Positions 48,401 to 61,316 of a stretch of 64,000 bases of DNA are shown in pieces (within the stretch, counting starts at the first letter, position 1; each line of letters starts with the position of its first letter). Source of the DNA: Chromera velia (Eukaryota > Sar > Chromeraceae); NCBI GenBank assembly GCA_018398765.1, contig JAHBMJ010002465.1, forward strand, positions 16,454 through 80,453, read 5' to 3'. A program made the translations under genes and the position numbers. A model generated the notes under the pieces. That model saw only the letters and a program-made list of their open reading frames with translations. It was not told where the DNA came from and made no database searches.

Positions 48401-51400
48401 TCTGCAGGCTTTTATGATCTCCTCCTGTCTCGTGTATAATGTGGACGGTCAGTGGCTGAGTGCGCATGCGGAGAGAGTTGAAAGTTCCGAAGGTGAACGA
48501 GGAAAGAAAAGCAAAGGTCTCCAAAAGGAGCACAGTCGGGAGTATATGTGCAGCATTGTGTGCACGCGAAGGAAATGTACTCAGGGCGCGTTTTCATCCA
48601 GAAGCCAGGCTCTATTCTGCTCTTTTCTGATCAGTCAGCCTTTGAACTCTTATCTGTGAATGTTAAGGAACACGAAGGAGGCCGGCAGTCAACTGAAGCA
48701 GCAGACGATCTTTGAGGACACGCAGATCTGCAAGAGGATGCAGCCATCCTGGCTCAGTCTGTCCATGGCACTTTGACGCCTGTGGACTTCCTCAATCAGA
48801 TCTCCTTTTTATTTGGATAGGAAATTGGGGCTTGGGGAAAGAAATTGAAGTCCCCTTTATTTTGATGCATGTCAACGTGCGTAACCAGACTTGTTTTATG
48901 CTCCACAATGCCTCTGTTCTTTATGACGTTGCACCTTTTTTCCCCTCTGCAGGTCCGCTGAGTGCGACTTCCATCGGCCCCCTTGCTGACCTCCCCTCCC
49001 CCCCCCAGCTTGCCTCTGTGCCGTCTCCTGAGGACCCGAACGCCTCCAGTCAGAGGAAGTCTGTCGGGTTCTCTCTGCAAGGCTTATTTGGGGCACAGGA
49101 GGGGGGAGGGGAGGGTCCAGAGAAAGAGAAAGACCAGGGGGCGGGAGGGGAGACGGCCGAATTCGGAGAGCCTCAGAGGGAGTGGAGACCCCCCGCTTGC
49201 GTGATTTGTGTCCGAAATTTTGACTTCAATTTTGATGAGAAGAAAGCCAAAGTGCCAACCGACGCGCGAACGGTCAGTAGAGTGAAGGCAGACATCTGAC
49301 GGTTGTGTGGAGCACAAATGAATCAAAGATGGACCACAGCGACCCTCCCTGCCTCCCTCCCTCCCTCCGTCCTTGCAGTATCTAGACACAGCCATCGAGA
49401 AGTACCTCAGCCCGACTGCGAGGTCCGTTATTTCCTTTCGAGGCAATGAATTTCTTTGCTCGTCTACAGCAAGAAAAAGGCTCAAGGCTGTCAGAAGGAT
49501 TGCATTTCTAGGCGGAGAATTAAATGATGAAGAAATATGTATGAAGAGGCATTCTTGCGAATACAGAGGATTTGTTGAAGTTTTTCAGGGACTCAAGAAA
49601 ACATTCGGCGCTGCCTTTTGGACAGGAATGCTTGCGGCAAGCGTCAGATTTGCATGTCCCTCCCAGAATGACGCAGCTGTAGTCAGCAGATTCGACTAGG
49701 AAATTTTTCGTTTGCCTTGCATTGTGTCTGCAGGGAGGTTTTGCGTACAACTGCAGACCGTCGGGAGGCCGTGACATTTGTGAACCCTCTTCGGAACTTT
49801 TCAGGAGGGTCCAAGCAAAGACTCACGCGAATGGCACTGAAGGATTTGCCTCTGGAGGTTTGTCTGTCAGAAGACGGGAGGGAGGGAGGGAGGGAGGGAG
49901 GGAGCTTGTTTTGAACAAGATCAAGCCCGTCTGTGTTGTTTTGCGGGTCATGCATGTAACATGAAGCAGTGTTCATTCACTGGTCTCGCTAAATAGTATT
50001 GAATAGTCTCTGTACGCCTTTTGAACCTTGACCAGTGTGCTCCTCAGCTCTGCGTTCACACCTTCCTGCTTTCCTTGACTGTGTCTCCCTCCCTCTTTGC
50101 AGTTTCAGCAGTCCGTCTTCGAGGTCCGGGACCTCGTTGAGGAAGTGGCGGCCGCAAACGGACAGCACGAGGCGTTCAGAGTGACCAGTGAGTCCCCTCA
50201 CCCGCCTTCAGTATTTGAGGATCCTTTCCATGACAACGCCAGGCAGTGGGAGGACCCCGGGAGGAAGTTCGTGCTCCCTGATGGAAGAGAGGGAGGGAGC
50301 CAGCGTTTGTTGAGGGGCCTGCATAGTACGTGTATGTTCCTTCATGGGCTGGTCGCCGTAGTTGTATTTTTCTGTTGGTTGAGATGCAATCAGCTTTTTT
50401 TGCGGTTTCGGTCTCCTCAAGCTTTCTTCATTCTGTCTCTCCCCCCTTCTGGCGTTTGTGTGCAGGCAGAGCCCTGATCAGATTTCTGCACCACGCCATC
50501 GGCCTCCTGAACGACACAACGATGCCGGACCCGGAGGACGACTGGAAGAACGCAGCGGAACCGGACCTGAAACCGGAAGTCCAGAGGGCAGGGGACGCAT
50601 TCAAACACAGAGCGCTGCAGGCAATTGTCAGTCTGTCTCGATCAGTTAGAGTAGTTTCATGGGCACTGAGAGATTCAGGGCGTTCGGGTCAACTGTCGAG
50701 TAGCGTAGCGGCGTGTGTGCATGGGTAGCGAGGGAACCTTCGTAGATGAATGGCCATGATTCCATGGCTCTCAAGTTTGGTCGAGTCGAACCCCTCTTGA
50801 ATGCTCCTTGATAATTCTCAGTAATGACAGCAACGGCATCGCAGTCGTCTAAAACTCCCCTCTGATCCCTCTGTTCATTTTCAGCTTTTGCAAAGGAAAG
50901 GCGCTCTTTGAGGTTCCTTCTGAAGGGAAGAAGGTGTGTCTGTTTTGTCGCCCGTTCTTTCTTTCTGGCTGCATGTTACATACGTCTGTTTCTGCTGCAA
51001 CAGGAGGGAACCCCCATCGATGAGCGGGAATTCACTTCCCGTCTGGAGTTGGAGAAGCAGAAGACTTTGGAGTCCTTCTACGCGAGTTTGGGAGGGTCCA
51101 GGCTTCAGAGAGAGGCTGCGGAGCGGCACTTGGGACGTTCTCTTCGGAACACCCAGAGACATTCATGGAAGTTGAATGAGAGGAAGGCGGCAGAGGAATG
51201 CAAACGGGTGTTGAAAGGAAAGTTCTCGGATGTACAGACGAAGGCAGAGGGGGGGGACTATGCGGGAGTGGAGGCGCTGATGAGTGAAGTTGCGGAGAAG
51301 AGAGACGAGTTAGTTGCATGGTCGTTGCTCGAGATTCCACTTTGCTTACCCTTCCTTCTTCTGGCCTCACTTCTTTCCCTCCCATTTTATCATTTCTTCA

Positions 51401-53668
51401 TGGTCTGTCCACCCGCCTCCATTTTTCCCCCCTCAGTCTCATGAACAGACATTTGCTCCGCTTCACTCTCCCTCGAGTAACACATGGTAAACCAGCACTG
51501 CGCAAATCTGTTCCCTTTCTCTTTATGCCTCTTGGGGAATGATGAGTCGTCACCTCTTTCACCTCGATCAAGGAAGGTCCTGAGTACAAACATTCCGTTC
51601 CTTGAATACATGCAGATGGTTTCATGAGCACATTGGAAGTCTCCTAATGCTGTGTACCTCACTCTGCATGTCTGTGTGTGTGTATGCATTAATCGATCCA
51701 TGCATTTGTCGACCCATCACCTCTTCCGTACATCAGGTTCCTCAAGGAGACGGCAGGGCCTCCCGAGATCAAACACGCCGCTTTTTTGGACTTTATCTCC
51801 AAGTTGCAAGCGAAGGGTGAGTGCCTGGGGGGGCATCAGCTCGTCGATGCTGCATGCATGTGCGTGTATCACTGCGGGGTCTCAAAACACGTCACGGTTA
51901 ACCGCTGGAAGAAGAGACGGAAAGGAGAGGAATGGAGAAACTCATTCCGCCAGAATGGGAAGTGGGGACATGGGCAGAATAGAACAACAGAAACACCCAG
52001 GAAGCATGTGCAGCGTTTTATTTTTCTCTTCTTTCCCTGTCCCTTCCCGTGTACTGACGTTACCGCCGTGGAATCCTTTTTTGAGTTCGGATTGTACGTT
52101 CTATGCTGTCCTTTCATCTGCATTGCCCGAAGCGCCTTTCTCCCCCTTGTGTTGATGCCACTGCATGACCTGCAGCGATGGTGGCCTTAGTCGACGCACG
52201 GGTGCAAAAGATTCGAGAGGCAGAGGGGGGTGCAGGGGAAGGGTGGGAGGGGGTCGGGAGTCCGGTGGAGGAGGTGAATGCTCTGAAGTCGGAGACGGAG
52301 AGGCTGCGGGAGGAGATAGAGAGGCTGCAGGAGGCCCTCAAAGAAGCAGAGACCGCGGCAGACAGGGCAGAGGCAGACTTGGAGAGAGAGACGGCAAACT
52401 CAACGTGGGTGTACGAAGTTTCTTGGCAGGAACGAACACTGGCAGGTGTACGCGTTTTCAAAGTCCTCTTTTGACATCCTGCAGGAGCATGGGGGCGGGC
52501 ACCGCAAAAGAGGCAGTAGGGGGTACACGGCATCAGGCGGCATCCAAAAAAGAAAAAGAGAGTGAGGTAGGGAAAGGACAGACGTCGAACGAGAAGGGAA
52601 ATGCAAGCAACCAGAGAGTCTCCGTTGGTCAAACAAGGTAAATGAAAGGAAACCTTCGCATAATGCAACCAACGCACACGGAAAGTCAGCTAACCGACAT
52701 GTACTTTCCTTTCCTGGCTGCTTCTTATCCACCTTCCTTCCTGACTGTGTGGTTGCCTGCCTGCAGACAAGAAATCATGCGGAAGAACCAAGAAATGTCA
52801 GCAGTTCCACTTAGTGTACCTGCAGCGATCTTTTTCCGGAGCATCAGTAACAAAAGAAAGTCACTTCACTGACGTACTCGTGCTTTTCGTGAGCGTGAGT
52901 AGAAGTATGAGAGCGCGCTTCTGTTTGGATTCGGCGGTCGATTCATTGACTTCGTATCCCGTCATTCAATGTGCTTAACTGATTTTACGTGTTCTCCCTC
53001 TCTTTTCATCGGTCCAACTGCCTGCCCTCCTTCCTGCGTCTCTCAAAGGAGAACGCCGACTGCTCCCTCCCTCCGTCTTTTATGCAGCCGCCACCTCCAG
53101 CAAGAGAAGGAGGAGGAGATACGAAAAGCAGTCGAGGACTCTAATAAGGTGAAGGAAGAACTAAAGGAAAAGGTCAGTCAGTCTCATCGAGGAAGAGTGT
53201 ATGTCACAATCATCTTGAATTTCGTCCATCTAGACTCAATTGCCATCAATTCTATCAAGCTGCCTGCCCCTATACAAGTCTGAAACGTGCCACCTTGGAG
53301 GGAAGTGCGGAGAATCGATTTCTTTCTCAGCACCTCTTTTTCTGCTCGCGCAGATGTTTCCTGCTGCAGTGCTGGGTCTCTATTTTCTTTTCACATTCCT
53401 CAACCTTGCTCTTGACGGCCCTAAGCAGCTCACTGCGCCTGCTCTCGGGTCTCATGTCTCCCTCTACCTCCCTCGACGTGTGCATGAATGCGCGCGTTCC
53501 AGCTATGTGTGTCTCTTCAATGCTTTTTATGAAATGCAGGAGAAGGCACTGGAACAACAACAAAAGAAGGAAGCTTCGGCAGAAGAGGAGAGACGTCGGA
53601 AGACTTGCTGCGGATGTATTTGCCCATGCAAATGTCCATGCAGTCCATGCAAATGTGTCATCATGTAA
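45414..53668 (+). CDS. guanylate-binding-protein-like large GTPase with CaaX box CVIM
   Basis: About 21 exons. Well-supported ones are 45414-45558, 45903-46084, 46356-46896, 47165-47340, 47678-47754, 48028-48058, 48408-48447, 48953-49272, 49379-49422, 49734-49857, 50103-50187, 50466-50626, 51004-51308, 51737-51816, 52176-52404, 52485-52637, 53088-53172 and 53540-53668. After a long disordered N-terminus comes the GBP core: QPLQLVAVERD, P-loop FSGQVQSGKSLLAN, TEGIWMLLPV (the TxGIW motif), DCEGV (switch 2) and SDSPVFALAFMISSCLVYN. The guanine-specificity motif reads CVRNF where GBPs have LRDF, so Asp is replaced by Asn. Then follow the helical middle domain, a coiled coil (RLREEIERLQEALKEAE) and a Cys-rich end finishing CVIM, a farnesylation-type box. 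It is likely a membrane-attached dynamin-superfamily GTPase. Exons between 48448 and 48952, one near 50885-50932 and one near 52767-52859 are not settled. Confidence 0.78.
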
Positions 53669-55610
53669 TGTGTTTTTCAATTTTCTTCAACCTTTTCAAA
53701 CATTTTTTTAATCATGATGTAGCGAAAAAAAAAAACAATTAAGTGAATTTAACAAGTTATATTTTTGAATCTGCGGTAATCCGCGGTCTAAAATCAAACT
53801 TTAAATTTTATTTCACTTTAAAACTTTACATATTACAATCACAATCAGATGTAAAAAAAGATTGATTCCTTATGACTGAATGTTCAACTAAGAATAAACT
53901 ATGAATGAACTTAAAAGACACTTAAATTTTAAAGAAGAAATTGAAGAGAAGAAAATAAATAATTGACTGTTAAAATGAGATAGAAAATAATGAAGAGAAA
54001 CGGCTTGGTGCCTAGGCGTCGGCTAAAGAAAAAAAAAAGTGATCAGAGAAGATCTTCTTTTTTTTTCTTTCTTTTTTATTTTTTTATCCTCAACAACACC
54101 TAACAACAGTTGTGTAATACATGAACAAGACCTGTATAACACTTGAACAACAGTTGTTTGATAGTAACTTTGACTGAAAAAGAAAAAAAGAAAAAAAAAG
54201 AAAAGAGTTTGGGAGGATCTTTTTTTTTTTTTCTTTAGCTGACGCTTAGCTTGGTACCGCTTGGTTTCAGTAACATAACCTGTTACATAGTATAAATTAA
54301 GGTCGTATTGACCTAGGTATTGACTTCTTTCTCTTCTTTTTCAAACGTTTTCAATCCATTTAAAAATCTAGAGCAGTGCAATCCATGCAAGCTAGGCTTT
54401 GACCCTAGTTGCGATCCTTTTGGATATATTTTTAAATACTAAGAGGCGCTAGTCACTTTTACATGCAGCCTGTTGCATGCAACTTCTTGATCAAACTGGC
54501 TGTCAGCATCAGTTGCTAGTAAAAACTTACTAAAATTATATACAGAGGAATGACTCGAGAGAGTGAGCTAGAGAAAAGCAGAGAAGAAAAGACTAGAGAA
54601 AAGAAAAGAAAAACAATAATGAGTAACACAAGAACGTGTGGTAACAGAAGGGAAGGAAACCAACTAGGAAGCCAAGACTTCTTCAGGCTATAGGGTTAAG
54701 ACTGTGACTGTACATGTCCTTAAGGGGGAAAGGGCTCGACGGGAGGTTTGTGTAGTGTATGCCAGCTAGTGAACTAGTGCGCATAAATAGCTAGATGAAT
54801 GGTTGCTGCCAGACTCTTCTTTCCCTTTCTTTCGTGAAAGAGGAGAGGGGTCAAGAAGTTGAAAATAGGAGTCCTTTCTGAGCGTGCTCCGCAGAGATGG
54901 CGTGTTCTATGTTTTAATTGAGACTAGACATGTCATTGATTGCTTTATCTCAGGCTCCTAGCCCAGGTTGCACATAAACTGCATGCATGGGTTGCCGTTT
55001 CTAGTGCCGTTTATCTCTGGTTTCGGAGATTTTAGGCTAAACCGCCATTAATCCTGAGTAAAGTATACTAGAAAGTATACGTGTTACTCACATATATGAA
55101 AATATCATAATTTGGACATAAACTGATCACTAAACTAATCTAAGGCTATATTCGCTCACATGTTAATTTTGATTTTATATACTGTATTATTATTCTGCAT
55201 ATATCTCTTACAGTTTCCATATAAAAGATTCTAACCCAGGTAGTAACCCTAAGCAATTCGATCTAATCATAATATATAAATTCAAGTCCATTATTATAAA
55301 TACTAATAAATCTAGGATGATCCTTGATATATGTCAGATAGTTTACTATATATTTGCAGATCATTGGTTTAATTGTTGCACAATGCATTATGTATAACAT
55401 TATTAATGTAGCATTTCTATCTATGACTGGAGTATGACATCAATATGTAAATAAAAAAAAAAGTACTATAAAACTGAATACATGAATTTGAATCAATCCA
55501 GGAATCAATTTACTATAGTAATGTGTGGCTTTTGCTTAATACCAAGCTTAAATGCCGCTTAATAGAATAAATTAATTCAATTCATTACACAAAGTGTCAA
55601 TAAAATTAAA
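53669..55610. other. AT-rich convergent spacer, no gene
   Basis: The spacer has A/T homopolymers and poly-purine tracts (53728-53740, 54020-54070, 54180-54235). A short repeat of AACAACAGTTGT lies near 54096-54112 and 54146-54158. No open frame with protein-like composition was seen. Confidence 0.6.
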
Positions 55611-58464
55611 TTACAACTGTTTTTCATCCAAACCGCTGGACGAAGAAGGAAGAACACCCCGAAGCATGGACCGGGTCTCGGATGAAATCTGTGGATTCCC
55701 TCTGAGGTCTACATAAGAGAGAGAAGGAAACCGTCGGGACCCCACCAAATTGGCCAACGACCGCGCTGCCTTATCCCCTAGAGACGTCTCTCGAAACTTT
55801 AACCGCTCGATCGGAGGGGGGAGAACAGACCCCCACACATTCGAGAGGGTTTCAAAGGCGCTGTCACTCAGGTCGTTCTCGCTGAGGTCCAACTCCCTCA
55901 ACTGAGGCAGCATCTCTACAGTGAGCACTTCCGCGACACCCTCAAACTCGCTCAAGAAGTTCGAGGACAGGTCAAGGACACGGAGACGTCTCAAGTTCCC
56001 TCCCACCATCCCCCCACACAAAATGTTCATCTCCGAGTCAGTTGCGTGTACATCGAGACGGAGCTCTTCAAGAGAGAACAGCCGACCCGACCCCAGACCT
56101 CCCGACAGAGCGACAGCCTCTGCTGAGCCAAGTCTGCCAATACCGCCACTGCCAGGCACTGTGGAGTATGGAGGAGGTCGAAACATAAACAATTCCAGCA
56201 CCCTCAGTGCTGCGATGTTAGGGGAAGCCAAAACACTCGAAAGGGATCGAATTTCCTCTATCGTCATGTCAATAATATTCACAACGAGCTTTCGGAGACT
56301 TTTAAGGTTCCCCCCCTTGACACCTGCCGCAAGAGCAACGGCTAAACCGTCCTCCCAATCCTCCCCCCCCCAATCTTCTTGCAAGCACAGCGTGTGGAGT
56401 CGAGGCAAAGCACAACCACCCAACACGACACCCCGCATCAACCCACCCACCCCCGGCATTGGTCTGACCACCGACCACCCCTCCGACTCCGGGACCCCCT
56501 TGTCCCCGAGGAATCCGAACGAGAGACTCTCGACATGCGCGCATCGACTTTCAGACTGTGGCAAAGCCTGCCCAAACATTCGTGCAGTCTCAGTACTGAG
56601 ACTCTCCTCGTCTCCCCTCACTGCTACCTTTATACTCTGCACACACCCCAATTTGCCCTCACGCATCCCCACCGCAAACGCCCTCACAGTTGCGTCTGCG
56701 TCCTCCCCCCTCCCCTCCTCGTCCAAAACCAAATCCACACCAACCTCAGCCCCCAACCCCCCCCCGGATCTACCCAATCCTTCTGCAAGACCAATGGACC
56801 CCTCGGTGCATCCACACTCAAGCCTCACCTTACGGAGAGACGGCAACGCTTCGCGTGTCCCCAACGCCCCCCCCAATTCCCTGCACCCCTCTTTGCCTGA
56901 CTTCACGATCTTCAGACAAATAGTCTCAAGGGACAAAAGCCCACCAGAACGAATGCCCTCTGCCCACCCAACTGCCCCCAAACCCCCCCCCTCGGCCCAC
57001 ATCAGGGAAAGCTTTTTCAGCATACTACCACAGCCCCCCACTGCCCTTCCCAACTCACCCAAACCCCTACTTTCCCCCGACTCTGACAAAACAACCCCCT
57101 CAGCCACCAACCGGAACTCCTCCAAAAGAGGAAATCCACCCGAACGAAACCCTCCAGCCAAAGCACGCAAAGACTCATCAATCTTATTCTCGCCCTCACC
57201 CTCTCCACCCCCCCACGCCCCGCCCAACTCCAGACAAACGAGCAGAGGGGCCGTCCCCTTCCCCAACGCCTGACACACATCCAACAGGCACTGCCCACGC
57301 AGACCCCTCAGCCTCTCCAGTTGGAGGGAGACCAACTTCGAAAGATAACCAGCCTCCCACACACGACCCAGCCCAACCCCCCCGTCCCCCCCTGTCCCTC
57401 CCCCCACTTCAGCCCCGTTCTCCCCCGACAATCTCAATTCTTCTATCCCCCTCGACTTCCCTGCTTGCAGAGCCCCTGCCAGACCCGAAAGGTCTCTCGG
57501 ACCTCCTGCAGACTCAAAGAGCTTCAAACAACGCAGCCGCGACAGTCTGCCCTCGGCAATCGCTTTTGCGCACTTGCATACCACCCCCGGCCCCCGCCTC
57601 TCCCCCAGCAATGCCTCATGGCTCAGGTCTAATTCCTCCAACGAGCTCAGACTTGTTGAGCAGAGAAGCTTCTCAGCAACGGTTACGCTTGGACCCGAGG
57701 GGAAGTCTGTGAGACGGTTGTGGCTAAGAATTAGAGAACGCAATAGAGGCGGCGCGGCTGCCGAGTCCGACAGGCCCCGTGCCAACGCTTCCACCCCCTC
57801 CACCTCCATCCCCTCCGCGTTGTCCCTAAGGTCCAACGACTGCAGACACACCACCCTTCCTGACCCCAACAACTCCCCCAAAGCTTCCATCCCCCCCTGT
57901 TTGAGCACAGTGCCCCCAAGTCTCAACGTCTGCAGAGGGAGAGGGAGGGTGCTGCCAACTGAAGCTACCGCCAGGCCCCTGCAGCGCGCAGAGACCCCGG
58001 AAGGCCCCAGAGGATTCCCGCTCAGGTCCAGGCACAGAACGGAAGGGAGCCAGCCGAGAGACAGCGCAGAGCTCAGGGACTCCGCAGCCGCTGTGCGGAG
58101 TCGGTTGCCTGCAGAAAGAAAGGCACACAAGCGCCCGGGCAGGCAGAGACGGATGCGATGATCTTCTGAGAAGACTTCTCAGCGAGAAGCAAAACGGAAC
58201 ATTTTGTCAGGGCAAAACAGAAGAATCTGAATGTCAGACACATGAACGACCGACACGGCGGAAGAGGAGTCGAGGAAGCGAGAGAGGAGAAAGAGGAACA
58301 TTCGGACTCGAGGGAGGAGGAAAAGAAGAAACGGAGGAGAGAAAGAAGAACAAAGCAGGGTCGCAGGACGAAAGAAGACAAATGAAGAAATCATACCGCA
58401 AAAGAGAAAGAAATCCTCGTACGAATTGCTCAGAACTCATGACGGACGTTGCTGGCGAGGGACA

Positions 58465-58499
<35 letters not shown>

Positions 58500-60877
58500 G
58501 CACACGGAAGCACAGACACACAGCAACACAGGGAGAGAATCAAGACGAAAAAAAAAAAAAAACAGTTCACCGTACAGGGGGAGGAAGGAAAGATCCCACG
58601 AACTCCAGCCCGGTCATAGATGTAACTACAACGAAAATAATTCTTTCTCAAAAGAGAAGGACAGGCACGAGGCTTCCTCCCTCCCTCCCTCTGGATTCTT
58701 CGTCGTCCCCCTCCCGCCTTCTCTTTTTCCTCTAACCGGCAAATGGATGAAGGAACCAGTGAGGAAGTGAACCAATGAACGAATGAATGAATTAATGAAA
58801 TGTCTGCTCCTCCTTGATTGAATCCACTCGACTCACTCACCGCTGAGGTTGAGTACTTCAACGGACGCCGGGAGAGAGTGGAGGAGCAGCACGGCCTCTG
58901 TGTCACTCAAATCGCAACCTGCTCTCACACACACGCACACACAGGTGAGAGGGTGGGGTGAAGAGCAGGTACAGATCCAAACACCAATGCTCAATGTTCA
59001 TCCACTCACACACAGAGGAAGAAGTGGTCGGGCGACGAGTAAAGGGAGAGTGGTCGGAAGACAAACAAGAGAGATCAAATGAATGACACACAGGAAGCCT
59101 CCCAGAACGCCCACGCATCATGACTGCAGAGTCCCGCGTCTAACCCCCCTCTGACTGAGTGATTCACAGACAGACCCGCCATGGAGACCGTCTTCAAGCA
59201 GGACGAAGAATCAGCAGTCCCCCCCCCGGCACTGTTTGCTCGGAGGCGCTGAAGGAATTGCGCGAGGATGGAGAGAGAGGGGCCAGTGCAGATGCCGGGG
59301 CCTGCAGGGCAATAGTGAAAATAGGGGAAGAGGGGGACAGCTTGATGAGAGCAGGCATGAAGAACGACTACCTGGATTTCGTGGGTTCTCGACAGAGAAA
59401 GTGTCGAGTATGAATGGTCCCGTAAGACAAAACTGTGGCAGGCAGCCAATACTGTACCGCATCCAGCAAAAGCACCAAGCGGCATGCACGCAAATGCACT
59501 TGAGGAGAGCGACGAAGCGACGAAAAAGCGAAAAACAGAAAGGCTGGCCAACGAATAAGTCATTCCCTCCCTCCCTCACCCTCTCACCGACCGCAGATGA
59601 GAGTTTCCAGAGATCCCAAAGGCCCCCCCCGGACGCTCGAGGGCGACAGAAGGAGACCCAACTTCCCCGCACCCAGTGGGAAGGCTGATCGACAAACAAA
59701 GAGAGACAGACAAGAAGATACAAAGAGGAAATCGACGCGAACTCACGCACAGCAAGCAAGTCCAAGAGAGAAAGAGGGAGGCAGAAAGAAAGAGGCACTT
59801 GAGAGAAAGATACACGTGGTTACTCGCGGAAGAAAGGCACTCGGAGATTCATCACATGTACTTGGCAGAAAAGACGGGCGAACGGGTCACATCGCATGCA
59901 TTTGCTCCCATCAAAATGCAGCTATCGAAATCAAAAAAGAGCACAGAGGCATCACGAGCAGAAGGGAAGTCTGCAGGCGGGTGCAGAAACCGACGAGGGG
60001 AGAGCAAAGAGACAAAGGCCGGTTGATTGGTAGGGAGGGAATCCGACGACAGGAGGGGGAGGGGTGCCGGAAACAGAAGGACTCACCAGAGAGGTCGAGG
60101 GTCTTCAAGGGCAAATTGCAGTACCCCTGCAGATCGTCATTGTGGCCGGGAAGAATACTTCCAGTCGTTGCACACATGCAGTCACGCGGGAAGGCAGACA
60201 GACGAGGAAAAGAAACAACTGGGCGGGCAGACTGACGATAAGGAAAAGAAACAAATCGACGAAAAAACAGACAATGAGGGCAGAGAAGCAGAGAAACAAA
60301 AGGACAGACCGACAGACCGACCGACAAACAGTCAAACTGACCAACCAGTCTGATGAACGACAGAGAGAGCCACGCGAGGCCGAAACTGTCCCGTGTCGAC
60401 GCCAGGTCAGAAATCATCTGCAGCATCCACTCGGTTCAAAACAGAGAGGACCCCAGAATATTTTCGTCCAGAGAGAAAAGAAAACAAATCCAGCCGAAGT
60501 TTCTTCTCTCTCTTTTTTGCAGAAATCCTATACGGAGGGGCTTTGGCTTTTTGATATTTCATTTGCTTTACTCTTCAGCTGACCTGGGGACAGGAGGAAA
60601 AATTTGAAAGGACGGAGCAGAGGGCGGCGGTTCCAGTGGGCATCGAGAGGGGGTCCACTTCTTCCAGGGAGCTCTTCTGTGTGTGCGCACCCTCGCCTTC
60701 TGATTCCTTTCTGCCTGGAGACTGTGCAAGAGACTGATGCCGTCTCCTTTCATGATCGCCCTGAGAGACGGATGAGGGGGCACGGACGCTGGCTAGGGCT
60801 GTCTCTGTCTGCATGGGGACGCTCTGGGATTCAGGGGAGGATGCAGAGAGGTGTTCTCGGAGATCGTTCCGCATCAT
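55611..60877 (-). CDS. leucine-rich-repeat protein, ribonuclease-inhibitor type
   Basis: Exons are 60877-60584, 60417-60346, 60126-60087, 59301-59176, 58918-58841 and 58108-55611, all in phase, giving 1035 residues. The first ~98 residues are Ser/Glu-rich and disordered. Repeats begin in exon 3 (PLKTLDLSG) and continue through exon 5 (VEVLNLSGNRL across the junction) and the large last exon (LPSVLCLDLSGNPLGPSG, LQSLDLRDN, LEELDLSH, LRVLDLSSNFLSEF, LRELDLSENDL). Repeat units of about 28-30 residues with LxxLxLSxN and intervening helices match the cytosolic ribonuclease-inhibitor/NLRC3-like class. No NACHT, kinase or membrane segment is seen, so it is most simply a protein-interaction scaffold. 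Three successive introns are phase 1 and cut after the Gly of LSG, a boundary that suits repeat duplication. Introns carry (CA)n. Confidence 0.82.
58464..58500. repeat. (CA)n microsatellite in an LRR-gene intron
   Basis: A pure (CA)n run of about 34 bases lies in the intron between LRR exons 5 and 6. It is followed by GCACACGGAAGCACAGACAC and a poly-A run at 58549-58562. Confidence 0.9.
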
Positions 60878-60889
60878 GCGCTCGATACA

Positions 60890-61316
60890 TTAAAATTTGA
60901 AAGTGTGGCAAAGTTTGTGAGAACTCAACTGAAAATTGATACCGCACTTCCAAGACTGAACCTCTCCAAATGAAGCCGAGCAGTTTTCACTATTAATAAG
61001 CTTGATATATAAAAGCAATTGCAAGGGAGGGTCATCGCAGGTGTCAGATTCACTGCATGGTTTGTTGACTTTTTTCTGCATGAGATTTTCTGAGTGCATT
61101 CCCGAATGGTCCCCGCGCGATGTTGCAATGATAGCGAACACGACCGTGCTCACAGATGGCCACTCCTCCGCAATCCTTGCACTGAGAGCGAATGCAACCA
61201 TGGTCGCATCGTGGTCGCAGATGCCCTTCCCTCCGCACTCCTTGCACTTGTTTCGCTGCCGGCCATGCGGACAGAGGATCCTTCCGTGTCCCGTCTCCAA
61301 TTTTTCTTTGTGTCAT
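60890..61316 (-). pseudogene. broken Cys/His (KECGG-type) repeat gene fragment
   Basis: Two overlapping minus-strand frames encode pieces of one repeat: CPHGRQRNKCKECGGKGICDH in the first and CDHGCIRSQCKDCGGVAICEH in the second. This C-x-HG(R)-x-R-x-x-CK-x-CGG unit occurs in tandem in proteins of various algae and oomycetes and looks metal-binding; its function is unknown to me. The break coincides with an 11-bp direct repeat (TGCGACCACGA then TGCGACCATGG, near 61190-61212). Removing one copy would make the repeat continuous. It lies between the LRR gene start and the ankyrin gene and has no clear start or end. Confidence 0.5.

Noticed and set aside
55921-57273. 450-codon Pro/Ser/Thr-rich plus-strand frame
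   Set aside because: It is the antisense shadow of the LRR coding exon, whose repeats are clear on the minus strand.
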